NCBI GenBank assembly: GCA_002842735.1
Contig: PHEB01000004.1
Coordinates: forward strand, 62,001-126,000
Direction of reading: 5' to 3'
Origin: Alphaproteobacteria bacterium HGW-Alphaproteobacteria-7
GTDB lineage: Bacteria; Pseudomonadota; Alphaproteobacteria; Sphingomonadales; Sphingomonadaceae
DNA length: 64,000 nucleotides
Part shown: one piece after another, positions 53,598 through 61,797 of the stretch
Numbering within the stretch: position 1 is the stretch's first letter
How the letters are laid out: every line of letters starts with the position of its first letter
Program-made: the position numbers and the translations under genes
Notes under the pieces: model-generated
Told to the model about the DNA's origin: nothing
Database searches by the model: none
What the model saw: the letters and a program-made list of their open reading frames with translations, nothing else

Positions 53598-53807
53598 TCA
53601 GATCATTCCATCGTAGATGATCACGTAGATCACAAAGGTGACGAACAGGATGGCGAACAGGATCAAACCTAGCTTGCCCCACGGGTCTGCCCAAGTTTTT
53701 TTCCATGTGTAGGAAGTGAGGCGGTTCTCGGCGATGGCCCGGTCTACTTCGCGGAAGCCCTCCCAGCCCTTCTTGCCGCCCGGGGGTGTGTCGTCTGGAT
53801 CGCTCAT
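53598..53807 (-). CDS. Small single-helix membrane protein
   Basis: A 69-residue protein with a charged N-terminal half (GGKKGWEGFREVDRAIAENR) and one membrane helix near the C-terminus (LILFAILFVTFVIYVIIY). It converges on traG with one base between stops. No family is recognised. Surface exclusion or T4SS-accessory roles are possible only by position. Confidence 0.62.
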   Translation of the reverse strand: MSDPDDTPPGGKKGWEGFREVDRAIAENRLTSYTWKKTWADPWGKLGLILFAILFVTFVIYVIIYDGMI

Positions 53808-53945
53808 CGCTCATTCTCCTTCACAAGAAGGGAGCCGCCCTCTCCTCTTCTCAGCCCCATTTAGTTGCTGAGAAAATAGCCGAAAATCATCGGGAAAGCG
53901 AGCACGGTATCTTGGCTTGCAGGCCCGAAAATGAAAGAAGGTGGC

Positions 53946-54470
53946 ATGGCAGGAAGATCACCTCAGAATAATGTCTTCGATTTTCGCGCAGAAGTTTCCC
54001 GACGGAATCAGGGCAAACTGCGCGGCTTGGCGCTGCTTGTTGCCGGAGGATTGCTCGTTGGAATTCTGGGCGGCCTCTTCGGCATCTACTGGCCTTTTGG
54101 CTCGGCAAGCGCCGAAGTGCGGACGACCCACAGCTTTGCCGTTTGCGGCATGGTCAGGCGGACTTGTGTCGTCGATGGCGACACTATCTGGCTTGAAGGC
54201 GTAAAAATCAGGATCGCGGATATCGACACGCCGGAAATCTCGCAGCCAAGATGCGATTACGAATACGATCTCGGCATAAAGGCACGCGACAGATTGGTGG
54301 TTCTGCTCAATCAGGGAGAGTTCTCCTCTGTTCCGATCGGTAATCGGGACGAAGACCAATACGGTCGTAAGCTCCGTGTCCTGACGCGCGATGGCCGCTC
54401 GATCGGCGACCAGCTGGTCGCGGAAGGGCTTGCCCGGACTTGGTCCGGACGCAGGGAGCCATGGTGCTGA
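53946..54470 (+). CDS. Membrane-anchored thermonuclease-family protein
   Basis: About 174 residues. A membrane helix at about residues 27-50 (GLALLVAGGLLVGILGGLFG) precedes an SNase-like domain with CVVDGDTIWLEG, IRIADIDTPEIS and the DQYGRKLRV / LVAEGLARTW segments. These nucleases are calcium-dependent and act outside the cytoplasm. They are common on alphaproteobacterial conjugative elements. The ATG at 53946 has AAGGTGG; one at 53931 is an alternative. Confidence 0.85.
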   Translation: MAGRSPQNNVFDFRAEVSRRNQGKLRGLALLVAGGLLVGILGGLFGIYWPFGSASAEVRTTHSFAVCGMVRRTCVVDGDTIWLEGVKIRIADIDTPEISQPRCDYEYDLGIKARDRLVVLLNQGEFSSVPIGNRDEDQYGRKLRVLTRDGRSIGDQLVAEGLARTWSGRREPWC

Positions 54471-54601
54471 TGCGCAACTGGCCGGACAGTGACGATCCCT
54501 TGCCGGGCAACGAGCGGGAATGGAAATTGAAGCTCGAAGCATGGCTGCTGGGTATTACGATTGTCCTCATGCTCATCGCAGGCATCGGGTCACTCTTCTG
54601 A
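54470..54601 (+). CDS. Tiny membrane protein
   Basis: A 43-residue frame whose ATG overlaps the nuclease stop (TGATG) with GGGAGCC upstream. It has a charged N-terminus (PDSDDPLPGNEREWKLKLE) and one membrane helix (WLLGITIVLMLIAGIGSLF). Length and overlap suggest that it is translated by coupling. No homologue recognised. Confidence 0.5.
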   Translation: MRNWPDSDDPLPGNEREWKLKLEAWLLGITIVLMLIAGIGSLF

Positions 54602-54792
54602 CGCTCACCCGTAATCAGGAGCTTTGGGGCATGGCGCTATGGGTGGAGACGCACCATGGCGACGCCGGAGGTGAATTCATTGCGTCGAAGATCGATCAGC
54701 TAAACCGGGCCGGCGCGCAGGACGGGGCAAGACTTTGGCAGGATGTGGCCCGTCGCTATGAGCAACTTGCCGCGCGCAAGTCCCATTCCTGA
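54598..54792 (+). CDS. DUF6961-like small protein
   Basis: About 64 residues beginning LTLTRNQELWGMALWVETHHG and continuing GEFIASKIDQLNRAGAQDGARLWQDVARR. This resembles the DUF6961 family of sphingomonads, which usually starts MTxTRxQELW. The matching start here is a CTG at 54598 overlapping the previous stop (CTGA); the first in-frame ATG (54631) would lose the conserved N-terminus. Function unknown. Confidence 0.65.
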   Translation: MTLTRNQELWGMALWVETHHGDAGGEFIASKIDQLNRAGAQDGARLWQDVARRYEQLAARKSHS

Positions 54793-54985
54793 TGGAACCG
54801 TTGGGATCTCCAGCCTCGACTGACTGCAGATAGGCTTCCAGCCGCTCTAGCGTTCGTCGACGCGGCCTTCGTCCTTGCCGGAGGTCGAGTACGAATCGAG
54901 GATCACCGACTGCGCGCCTGCCGAAGCGTGTAGCCGAAATATGATGATCTTTCAGATGTTTTTCGATCCGTTCCAGCAAGGTCAT
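54677..54985 (-). CDS. Small basic protein with HTH-like N-terminus
   Basis: A 102-residue protein. The first 55 residues (LLERIEKHLKDHHISATRFG, then DPRFVLDLRQGRRPRRRTLE) resemble short DNA-binding-like proteins found in sphingomonads. The tail is low complexity. Its 3' end overlaps the DUF6961-like gene on the other strand by 116 bases. It diverges from the S24 repressor gene and shares its control region with a LexA box. Confidence 0.6.
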   Translation of the reverse strand: MTLLERIEKHLKDHHISATRFGRRAVGDPRFVLDLRQGRRPRRRTLERLEAYLQSVEAGDPNGSIRNGTCARQVAHSDGPHPAKVLPRPARRPGLADRSSTQ

Positions 54986-55017
54986 AACCCTTTCGCTCCG
55001 ACTCGCAAATCCCTTGT

Positions 55018-55032
55018 GTTCTTGTTATGTTC
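55018..55032 (+). promoter_or_regulatory. LexA (SOS) box, alphaproteobacterial type
   Basis: GTTC-TTGTTAT-GTTC: a direct repeat with 7-bp spacing, the alphaproteobacterial LexA site. It lies 33 bases upstream of the minus-strand gene start (54985) and 64 bases upstream of the S24 gene start (55096). It pairs with the box at 35708-35722. Confidence 0.65.
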
Positions 55033-55056
55033 TTAGTAGGATCACATCCGCGAGTC

Positions 55057-55070
55057 TAGGAAAATTCCTA
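55057..55070. promoter_or_regulatory. TAGGAA palindromic operator before the S24 repressor gene
   Basis: TAGGAA-AA-TTCCTA, two perfect 6-bp arms, 26 bases before the ATG of the S24 repressor gene. Its right side reads TTCCTACGA, a string also found in the tra control region (35725-35733 read on the minus strand). Likely an autoregulatory operator. Confidence 0.55.
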
Positions 55071-55095
55071 CGATTGAGATTCGAAGGACAGATAG

Positions 55096-55731
55096 ATGGA
55101 ACATGTCAGGGAAGAGCTCGACCGGCTGATCCTCAAGGGCGGATATGGCTACGCCTCGATATCGCGGCTGCTCGGCCGCAACCCTGCCTATGTGCAGCAA
55201 TTCATCAAGCGCGGTTCACCGCGAAAGCTCGATGACGAAGACCGAAAGACACTCGCCTGCTTCTTCGGCGTCGATGAACAAGTGCTCGGCGGCCCCGCCA
55301 ATCCGGTCACGGATGGCATGGTGGAGATTCCCGTTCTCGATGTGGAAGCATCTGCGGGCTTCGGCGCGGTAGCTGCCAGTGAGACCGCGCAAACCCGCTT
55401 CGGGTTCGACGAGCGGTGGCTGCGGCACCTGACTTCGGCCAAGAGCGCCAGCCTGTCGATCGTTGGCGTAAAGGGTGACTCGATGGAGCCCACGCTCAGC
55501 GATGGCGACGAGGTCCTGGTCGATGCTTCAGATCACGGCTCGCGGCTGCGAGATGGGATCTACGTCCTTCGCTCTGATGATACCCTCGTCGTGAAGCGGA
55601 TCGCTATCAAGCCAGGTGGTCGGCAGATCACCATTGCCAGCGACAATCCGGCTTACCCTACCTGGCACGACATGGATCGGTCGGAAGTTCACGTGATTGG
55701 CCGGGTTATCTGGTTTGGCCGAGCTTTGTAA
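55096..55731 (+). CDS. S24/LexA-like repressor
   Basis: A 211-residue protein with an N-terminal helix-turn-helix-like region (SISRLLGRNPAYVQQFIKRG, residues 21-40) and a C-terminal S24 peptidase domain. Ser129 in GDSMEPTL and Lys167 in TLVVKRIA form the catalytic dyad, and an Ala87-Gly88 pair (EASAGFG) fits the self-cleavage site. Such repressors are inactivated by RecA after DNA damage. Its own region has a LexA box and a palindrome shared with the tra control region, so it probably represses transfer. Confidence 0.85.
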   Translation: MEHVREELDRLILKGGYGYASISRLLGRNPAYVQQFIKRGSPRKLDDEDRKTLACFFGVDEQVLGGPANPVTDGMVEIPVLDVEASAGFGAVAASETAQTRFGFDERWLRHLTSAKSASLSIVGVKGDSMEPTLSDGDEVLVDASDHGSRLRDGIYVLRSDDTLVVKRIAIKPGGRQITIASDNPAYPTWHDMDRSEVHVIGRVIWFGRAL

Positions 55732-55869
55732 CGGCCGGGCTTGACCCTGTAAAAATCTGTCCGTTCTTATCTGCCGAGCGTGGGATAGCTACTATCTGTC
55801 TGCAACCGTAGCGATGTCTGTACTTCCAAACTTTTCGTGCGCTTTTGGTAGAATTGAAAAGAGTCTAAG

Positions 55870-58800
55870 CTAGGCAGACCCAGGCGGGGCATAAGTCACG
55901 GTGCATTGCCTGCGGTCATTGTAGAGAGCTTCGACTCCGCGCCCGATGGTCAGCTCGTGCCGTTTGATAGCTCCACCTGCATGACGGACATCCACCTCGA
56001 TGAAGCGATCGTGGAAATCATCATCGCGCGTCTTCTTGCTTCGCCGCACTAGAGCAAGCCTGGGAGCAGAGCCGCCAAAGCTGGTTAAATAATCGGAGCC
56101 AAATTGGGTGCGGCTGCGGACGTCATCGAGGTCACCTTCGGCCTCGGGAGCATATTCGATCATGATGCTTTCGAGGGCACCAGCCGTGCTGCGCAGCGAT
56201 TGGAGGAACTCGATCTGCGAGCGCCGCGCGGAATAGGTTGCCAGGGCATAGGGATCACGGATCGTGACCTTTGCGATTTGGAGGCCTTTGAAGAGTGAAA
56301 GGATCTCCTCGGTTGGACGTTCCTCTCCCGGGCTCCTGCGCCACAGCCTGATCTGTGCGTCGGCGATTGGTCGAGGCAGGGATAGGGTCCGCCGCACCGA
56401 AGCGCTCTGATCCTGTTCGATCGTGCCAGGTTGGCCTTCTTCGGGCTTACTCTCGGGTTCCATAGCAACCTCGAGTTCTTCTGGCACCTTTTCCTGTCCG
56501 CTCTTGGCATCCTCGGTAGCGAGCGGTGGAAGGTAAGCAGAGCCGTCTGGCGTCGGCGCGTCGGAAGAGTTTTCCTCGCTTGGCGCATCTTCCGTCACTT
56601 CGCGTTCGAGCGAAACTTCGCGGAAGAGATCTCCCAGCTCGCCATCGCTGGCATCGGGCGGGAAGAACAGATCGCGGGTCAGCTTGCGCTTCCGTTCGAT
56701 GAGCGCGTTGAGGCGCAGATCAAAACTGGATGGCGCGAGATCGGGATCTGGATGTACCGCCATGGGAAGATACACATGGACGTCGCGTGTCTGCCCGATG
56801 CGAAAAACCCGGTCGGTTGCCTGGTCCTCGACTGCTGGGTTCCACCAGCGCGAGAGGTGAATGACGTGATTTGCTGCAGTAAGCGTCAGGCCGACTCCTC
56901 CGGCTCTCGGCGAAAGGATCATGACATCAAAGGAGCCCGGATGAGCCTGAAAAGCTTCGACAAGCGCCTGACGTTTTTGCCCTGGGACTGTTCCGTTTAT
57001 CCGCGTGGGGCGACGTGCGAGGCCAAAGCGATCTGCGATTAGTCCGGCCAACCGCTCCTGCATGGCGAGGTCTTCGAGGAAGATGAGCGCCTTTTCATTG
57101 GCACCGGCAATTTTCTCAAGGATCGTGAGGGTCTGTGCGAGCCGGGCTGAATCTCGGGCATAGGCATCAAGATCATCAGGTGCCTGGCGCGGATCGAGTG
57201 GATGAAGCGAGACGCCGCGCATGTTGGCAAGCGTAGTCAGCATTCCACCCTTGCCCAGATTGCCAGCCGCACCTGCAGCCGCTGCGCGGATGACCAGATC
57301 GCGATAGGCGCTAGCCTGTGCGGGCGGCATGTCCATCCTGATGGCGTGCACTGTCTTAGTAGGCATTCCGTCGAGCACTTCGCCCTTGAGTCGCCGCAAC
57401 ATGTAAGGTGGCCGCCCTTTGATCGGATCGGTCAGCTGCGACTTGAGCCTTGCTAGTGCATCGGGATTGTCAGTGGGGTGACGCTTCTCGAAATCACGGC
57501 TGGCGCCAAGAAACCCAGGGGCGACGACATCCATGATGGACCACAGGTCCTGGAGACGGTTTTCGACGGGGGTACCGGTCATACCTAGCGTGAACTCTGC
57601 ATTCAGAGCCTTCGCCGCGCGCGTAACCTGACTGCCGGGATTCTTCAGCTTCTGGATCTCGTCATAGATGATGAGACCAAAGCGCGTGCGGGCGAAGCTG
57701 AAGTGGTAGTCGCGCAGCGTTTCGTAGGTTGTCAGAACTACCCCGGCATCACGCCAGTTGGCTGCGTCGAGTGAAGCCTTGCCTGTCTCGATATCCCTCG
57801 ATCCGAAGCTGTCTTCGTCGCGCAGCAGCTTTAGATTGCTGCCGAACGCAGGAACCAGAAGGCCTAGTTGCGGGTCGCGCAGATGTTTCTCGATTTCCGT
57901 GCGCCAGGTTCCGAGAAGGCCGGTGGGCGCTACGATCAGGAAAGGCGCGCGGGGGCGTCTCGAGGCGCGTGCCTCTTCCTGGAGCCATGCCATGAAGGCT
58001 ATCGCCTGGATGGTCTTTCCGAGCCCCATGTCGTCCGCGAGAAGGGCTCCGGGGCGACCTGCAAGCGCACTGTGCCCCAACCAGGTCAGGCCCTCTTTCT
58101 GATGCGACTTCAACGTGGACTGCAGCAGGTCAGGAGGATCGATAGGTGGTAGCGCCTCTTCCTCGACCGTTTCGGTTATGCCGAGAGGCGCGTAATCAAC
58201 CTCTTCGAAATTGTCGTGTACGACGAGAAACAGCTTGCCCTGTGTGGCCGCATCCCAAGCGTCCACATCTCCAGGATGCTCGGCTTCTTGCGACTGGTCT
58301 CCCAATTGCGCAAATGGTGCGAAACTCGCGAGGGCCGCACGGCTCTGATCGTTGACGGGAATTCGCGCAGGCGGGGCCGGTCCATCCTCTTCGGCAGGCT
58401 CGAGCAGTCCTTCGACGTCGGCATCCGGCTTGCCGGCATCTGCAGCAATTTCGATCCGTAATGTAACTTGCTCAACATTCTTCGCTGGAAGTGCGAAATA
58501 GTCTTCGCCGATCCGCAGGCCGAACCTCTCGGGTATCCAATTGTTCTTCTGCGAGGAAACGATCCAGGGCAGTACGGGAGCGCGCCACACATCGACACCC
58601 GCAACTCGCTCGGAAAACTGTTCAGTGTCGACGAACAGGGTTTCGAGATCTATTGCTTCGGCCTGCTCATCTCCGAGCACCTCGCGCACGACCTTGCGCG
58701 GATTGAGGATGAATGATCGCCGCTGCTCTTCGGGGGCATCCTGAACCTTGCGCACGACATCCAGCGCCGGACGAAGGTCCGGATCGATGAAGAGGTACTC

Positions 58801-59628
58801 GCCGTTCTGAAGGACATAGACGGGGCGTGCCGCGGCTTCCCTACGAAAGCGGTCCTGGGCAAAGAGACGCTGCGCGGCAGGCGCGAGGATGCTGTCGGCC
58901 TCCTCGTCGAGCGCCTTGCCGCTTTCGCCTGCCTCGGAAACTGATCGAGCGCTGAAGAGCACCGGATCGAATTCGGTTCGATCAGGTGTGAGTGTCTTCA
59001 GCTTGAGCGAAAGACTGGATGCGTAATGGACCCTGAGGTCTTTCAGATAGGCTTCGCTCTCGATCGGGAGCTGGGGATCTTCCGGCCAGTGTTCTCTCAA
59101 ATGTGCAAGCGCCTGGAAGCGCTCTGATCGCTCGAGTGCCCGGGTAAGCGGCTCGGCGGCCTCATGGAGTGACCAGAGGGGTTCTGGAATGCGGTGCGGT
59201 CCGCTCTCGGTCAGAAGAAGCGCACCTCGCGGCTTGGCGCGAACAGGTTGTCCGCCGGGGCGGACCCATCGCACAGCGAGCCTGAACTCATCCTGATCGA
59301 TCCGGTTCTGCGCGCGCAAATCGAGTGCCAGCGGCGTTGGCGGCGGCAGGCCCAGAAGGGCCGCCGTATTCGCATTAAGCGAGGCAACGGCTCGTGGGGA
59401 GAGCCTCAGATCGGCATCCGTTAGCTGGGCTCTTGGTGCTGTCTCGTCCTCCTGAGCGAACTCTGAGAGCAGCGATGCCACCGCTCCTGATGTGTCCGGG
59501 CGAGTAGTGGACCAGTCTGCAGAGGGGATCTGTTTGTCACCTTGCACGAGCGACACGACAAGCTCGTCGCCATCCTCACGCCATACGAAACGCGCCTGCT
59601 CACTCTTGCGAAAGGGGTTCTTAAACAC
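55870..59628 (-). CDS. zorD: Zorya protein ZorD, SNF2-type helicase/nuclease
   Basis: A 1252-residue SNF2-family ATPase. The N-terminal 470 residues are SNF2-associated sequence. The motor has ADDMGLGKTIQA (Walker A, about residue 530), IIYDEIQKLKN (motif II as DEIQ, about 653), GMTGTPVENRL, and the C-terminal helicase half with FRIGQTRDVHV (about 942). A low-complexity acidic linker and a final domain of about 130 residues follow. In type I Zorya this effector degrades invading DNA. Last gene of the operon; overlaps zorC by 8 bases. Confidence 0.92.
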   Translation of the reverse strand: MFKNPFRKSEQARFVWREDGDELVVSLVQGDKQIPSADWSTTRPDTSGAVASLLSEFAQEDETAPRAQLTDADLRLSPRAVASLNANTAALLGLPPPTPLALDLRAQNRIDQDEFRLAVRWVRPGGQPVRAKPRGALLLTESGPHRIPEPLWSLHEAAEPLTRALERSERFQALAHLREHWPEDPQLPIESEAYLKDLRVHYASSLSLKLKTLTPDRTEFDPVLFSARSVSEAGESGKALDEEADSILAPAAQRLFAQDRFRREAAARPVYVLQNGEYLFIDPDLRPALDVVRKVQDAPEEQRRSFILNPRKVVREVLGDEQAEAIDLETLFVDTEQFSERVAGVDVWRAPVLPWIVSSQKNNWIPERFGLRIGEDYFALPAKNVEQVTLRIEIAADAGKPDADVEGLLEPAEEDGPAPPARIPVNDQSRAALASFAPFAQLGDQSQEAEHPGDVDAWDAATQGKLFLVVHDNFEEVDYAPLGITETVEEEALPPIDPPDLLQSTLKSHQKEGLTWLGHSALAGRPGALLADDMGLGKTIQAIAFMAWLQEEARASRRPRAPFLIVAPTGLLGTWRTEIEKHLRDPQLGLLVPAFGSNLKLLRDEDSFGSRDIETGKASLDAANWRDAGVVLTTYETLRDYHFSFARTRFGLIIYDEIQKLKNPGSQVTRAAKALNAEFTLGMTGTPVENRLQDLWSIMDVVAPGFLGASRDFEKRHPTDNPDALARLKSQLTDPIKGRPPYMLRRLKGEVLDGMPTKTVHAIRMDMPPAQASAYRDLVIRAAAAGAAGNLGKGGMLTTLANMRGVSLHPLDPRQAPDDLDAYARDSARLAQTLTILEKIAGANEKALIFLEDLAMQERLAGLIADRFGLARRPTRINGTVPGQKRQALVEAFQAHPGSFDVMILSPRAGGVGLTLTAANHVIHLSRWWNPAVEDQATDRVFRIGQTRDVHVYLPMAVHPDPDLAPSSFDLRLNALIERKRKLTRDLFFPPDASDGELGDLFREVSLEREVTEDAPSEENSSDAPTPDGSAYLPPLATEDAKSGQEKVPEELEVAMEPESKPEEGQPGTIEQDQSASVRRTLSLPRPIADAQIRLWRRSPGEERPTEEILSLFKGLQIAKVTIRDPYALATYSARRSQIEFLQSLRSTAGALESIMIEYAPEAEGDLDDVRSRTQFGSDYLTSFGGSAPRLALVRRSKKTRDDDFHDRFIEVDVRHAGGAIKRHELTIGRGVEALYNDRRQCTVTYAPPGSA

Positions 59629-61048
59629 CGCGCGGTCTCCACGATGCCTTTGGCGAATAGAAACTGCGTCCCTCGATTATCTGGGCGAGCGACTTCTGCC
59701 AGCTGAAGGTCTTGGGGGAGACATGGCTCTCCTGGATCGGCGCGCTGTACAGTTCGCCGGATCGATACCGGTCCTTGAAGAGCTGGGGTGCGCCTCTGTC
59801 GCCTCGCTTCCAGACCTGGTATTTGGCAGAGTGACTCCAGTCGACGATCGTGAGGTCGCCCATCTGGAGGATGAGGGCAGCGTGCTGCGGAGACTTGTCG
59901 TTCTGCTTCCCGAAGGCGTTGAAGGACTTGTCGCCGGTTTCGCGGGCTGTCTTTCTGGCCAACCGCGCGCCTTCGTCGCCAAAGGCCACCCAAGCAGCAT
60001 CGATACCAGGGGCCGAGCCATCGCTGAGCAGATAGGACATCCAGAATGCGCGGCGATATGCCCACATGAGCCTTGAGGCGCGGTCGGGCATGAGCCGGTC
60101 GACGATATCGAGAAACTGAAGGACCGAGGCGCGGGTCAGCCAGCGCATGAGAACGGCGTAGGCGCCCGGTGCTCGGTCCATGACGGTCCGCCAGCGTTCG
60201 GGCTTGGCGCGCGGATCGCCGCCTCCGAAGCGCTCGAGCATATCCAGGAGGGCTGATTTGTGAGCTTCGCTTGGCTCCTCAATTTCCCAGGGCGTGAGGC
60301 TGGCTTCGACAAAATCAGGCCAGGCTCGCTGATAGCCGAAATCGCCGGTCTCGTTTCGTGCCCATTCGATCAACGTTCGCTGGCCTGAAACCGCCTCCTG
60401 CCCCGTCATCCGCATGACGAGGTGACAGGCGAACCTGAAGGCTGCTTCGGCAAGACCGCCAAAACGGCGTCCTGCGGTGTCGAGACCGGATTCTTGCAAG
60501 ACCTTGAAGGGATCTTCTCCGCTAGCAAAGACTCGCCGTGCAAGAACTTCGGGTGCTCGAGCGGGGTCGAGAAGGTAGAAGCTCGAGATCCTTTCAGGCC
60601 AGCTGTCGTTTTCACGCCAAGGCCACCTCGAGGCGAGGGCCTCGAGCCGGCTGGCGAGCGAGGCGAGAGTCGGACTCTCGTTGTCGAAGCCATCGAGATA
60701 GGCATCGATGACTGCGAAGAATGCGGCGCGCCGCCGGTTGCGTTCGACCTCGCTCAGCAATCGATCGATGACTGCCTCATCTTCCGCAGGGGGATATGGG
60801 GGATGCAGCACTGCTTGGCACCCGTTCCGGAGATCTCTTCGAGACAAGGTTGCCGAGGAGGAATTTGCTACCCATTGCGCGATACGTTGCTGCAGTTCCC
60901 CAATATTTTCGATTTCGCATGCGCCGGTGCTGTCGTTGTGTTCGATGCGCGCCACAGTGCGACGCAGTTCTTCGGGCTCGGTAGTGCCAACGCGCATTCG
61001 GGCGACGAGTAGCTTCGGGTCAGCGACAAGATTGGCGAGGTGGCTCAT
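59621..61048 (-). CDS. zorC: Zorya protein ZorC, EH-signature protein
   Basis: A 475-residue helical protein. The C-terminal half shows the EH-signature pattern: RLMWAYRRAFWMSYLL, IDAAWVAFGDEGARLA, QHAALILQMGDLTIVDWSHS with the conserved His, then YQVW. ZorC binds DNA and is essential in type I Zorya. The acidic residue before WSH is Asp where Glu is frequent. It overlaps zorB (ATGA) and zorD. Confidence 0.88.
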   Translation of the reverse strand: MSHLANLVADPKLLVARMRVGTTEPEELRRTVARIEHNDSTGACEIENIGELQQRIAQWVANSSSATLSRRDLRNGCQAVLHPPYPPAEDEAVIDRLLSEVERNRRRAAFFAVIDAYLDGFDNESPTLASLASRLEALASRWPWRENDSWPERISSFYLLDPARAPEVLARRVFASGEDPFKVLQESGLDTAGRRFGGLAEAAFRFACHLVMRMTGQEAVSGQRTLIEWARNETGDFGYQRAWPDFVEASLTPWEIEEPSEAHKSALLDMLERFGGGDPRAKPERWRTVMDRAPGAYAVLMRWLTRASVLQFLDIVDRLMPDRASRLMWAYRRAFWMSYLLSDGSAPGIDAAWVAFGDEGARLARKTARETGDKSFNAFGKQNDKSPQHAALILQMGDLTIVDWSHSAKYQVWKRGDRGAPQLFKDRYRSGELYSAPIQESHVSPKTFSWQKSLAQIIEGRSFYSPKASWRPRGV

Positions 61049-61797
61049 TCGTCGGTCAGCCTGTCCTCAAGGGTTTGCCTCGCTTCGCCTGAGTCAGGTG
61101 CCATCATGATGAGGCGAAGGTCGATCCGACGGTTCTGTTGCTTGCTTGCCTCGTCGCTACCCTGCGACCCTGGCACAGGACGCTGAGGCCCGTAACCGCT
61201 GACACTGAGAATGGGTTCACAGCGCTCCTGTTTGGGAGCGCACAGACCGACAAGATCGGGTTCAAATTCCGCCAACGCACGAAAAGTATTTGTAGCCCGA
61301 ACCACTGAAAGGTCCCAGTTGTCGCGCAGCGCGCCTGATCCACCGTATCGATCGCTATCGGTATGTCCTTCAATATACACAGATTCGATGAGATGCTGGC
61401 TGTCCGGGCATGTTGCACTTCGCGGGATCCCCTGACTGTAACAGGGGAGCACGTCACGGAGCGCGTCGGCAAGATAGCCGACATTGGTCCTGCCTTCCGG
61501 CTTGAGCTGGCTCTGGCCGCTGTCGAAGAGAATGGAATCGGGCAGACGCAGAATTCCGTTCTCGCGATCGATGACAACCTCGACACCTCTTTCCTTGAGG
61601 GTTTCCTGGAGCTGCTCGAGAATCTCGGTGCGCGTCTGGTTTGCGCCGGTGAGCTCCTCGGTGACTTCCTGAAACTGGAGCGCGAAGTACATCAGGAGAA
61701 TGATGAACACGAACACCAGGCCGACCATGAGGTCGGTCATGGATACGAAGTAGTTTTCCTCTTCGACGGCCTGGTCTTGAGCTTCTTCGAAGATCAT
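61045..61797 (-). CDS. zorB: Zorya protein ZorB, MotB/OmpA-like stator
   Basis: A 250-residue protein. A single membrane helix carries Asp22 in SMTDLMVGLVFVFIILLMY, the proton-binding position of MotB-type stators. A coiled linker leads to a periplasmic OmpA-like peptidoglycan-binding domain (ILFDSGQSQLKPEG, YIEGHTDSDRYGG, NRRIDLRL). With ZorA it forms the proton-driven motor that senses phage infection. Overlaps zorA and zorC by ATGA. Confidence 0.93.
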   Translation of the reverse strand: MIFEEAQDQAVEEENYFVSMTDLMVGLVFVFIILLMYFALQFQEVTEELTGANQTRTEILEQLQETLKERGVEVVIDRENGILRLPDSILFDSGQSQLKPEGRTNVGYLADALRDVLPCYSQGIPRSATCPDSQHLIESVYIEGHTDSDRYGGSGALRDNWDLSVVRATNTFRALAEFEPDLVGLCAPKQERCEPILSVSGYGPQRPVPGSQGSDEASKQQNRRIDLRLIMMAPDSGEARQTLEDRLTDE

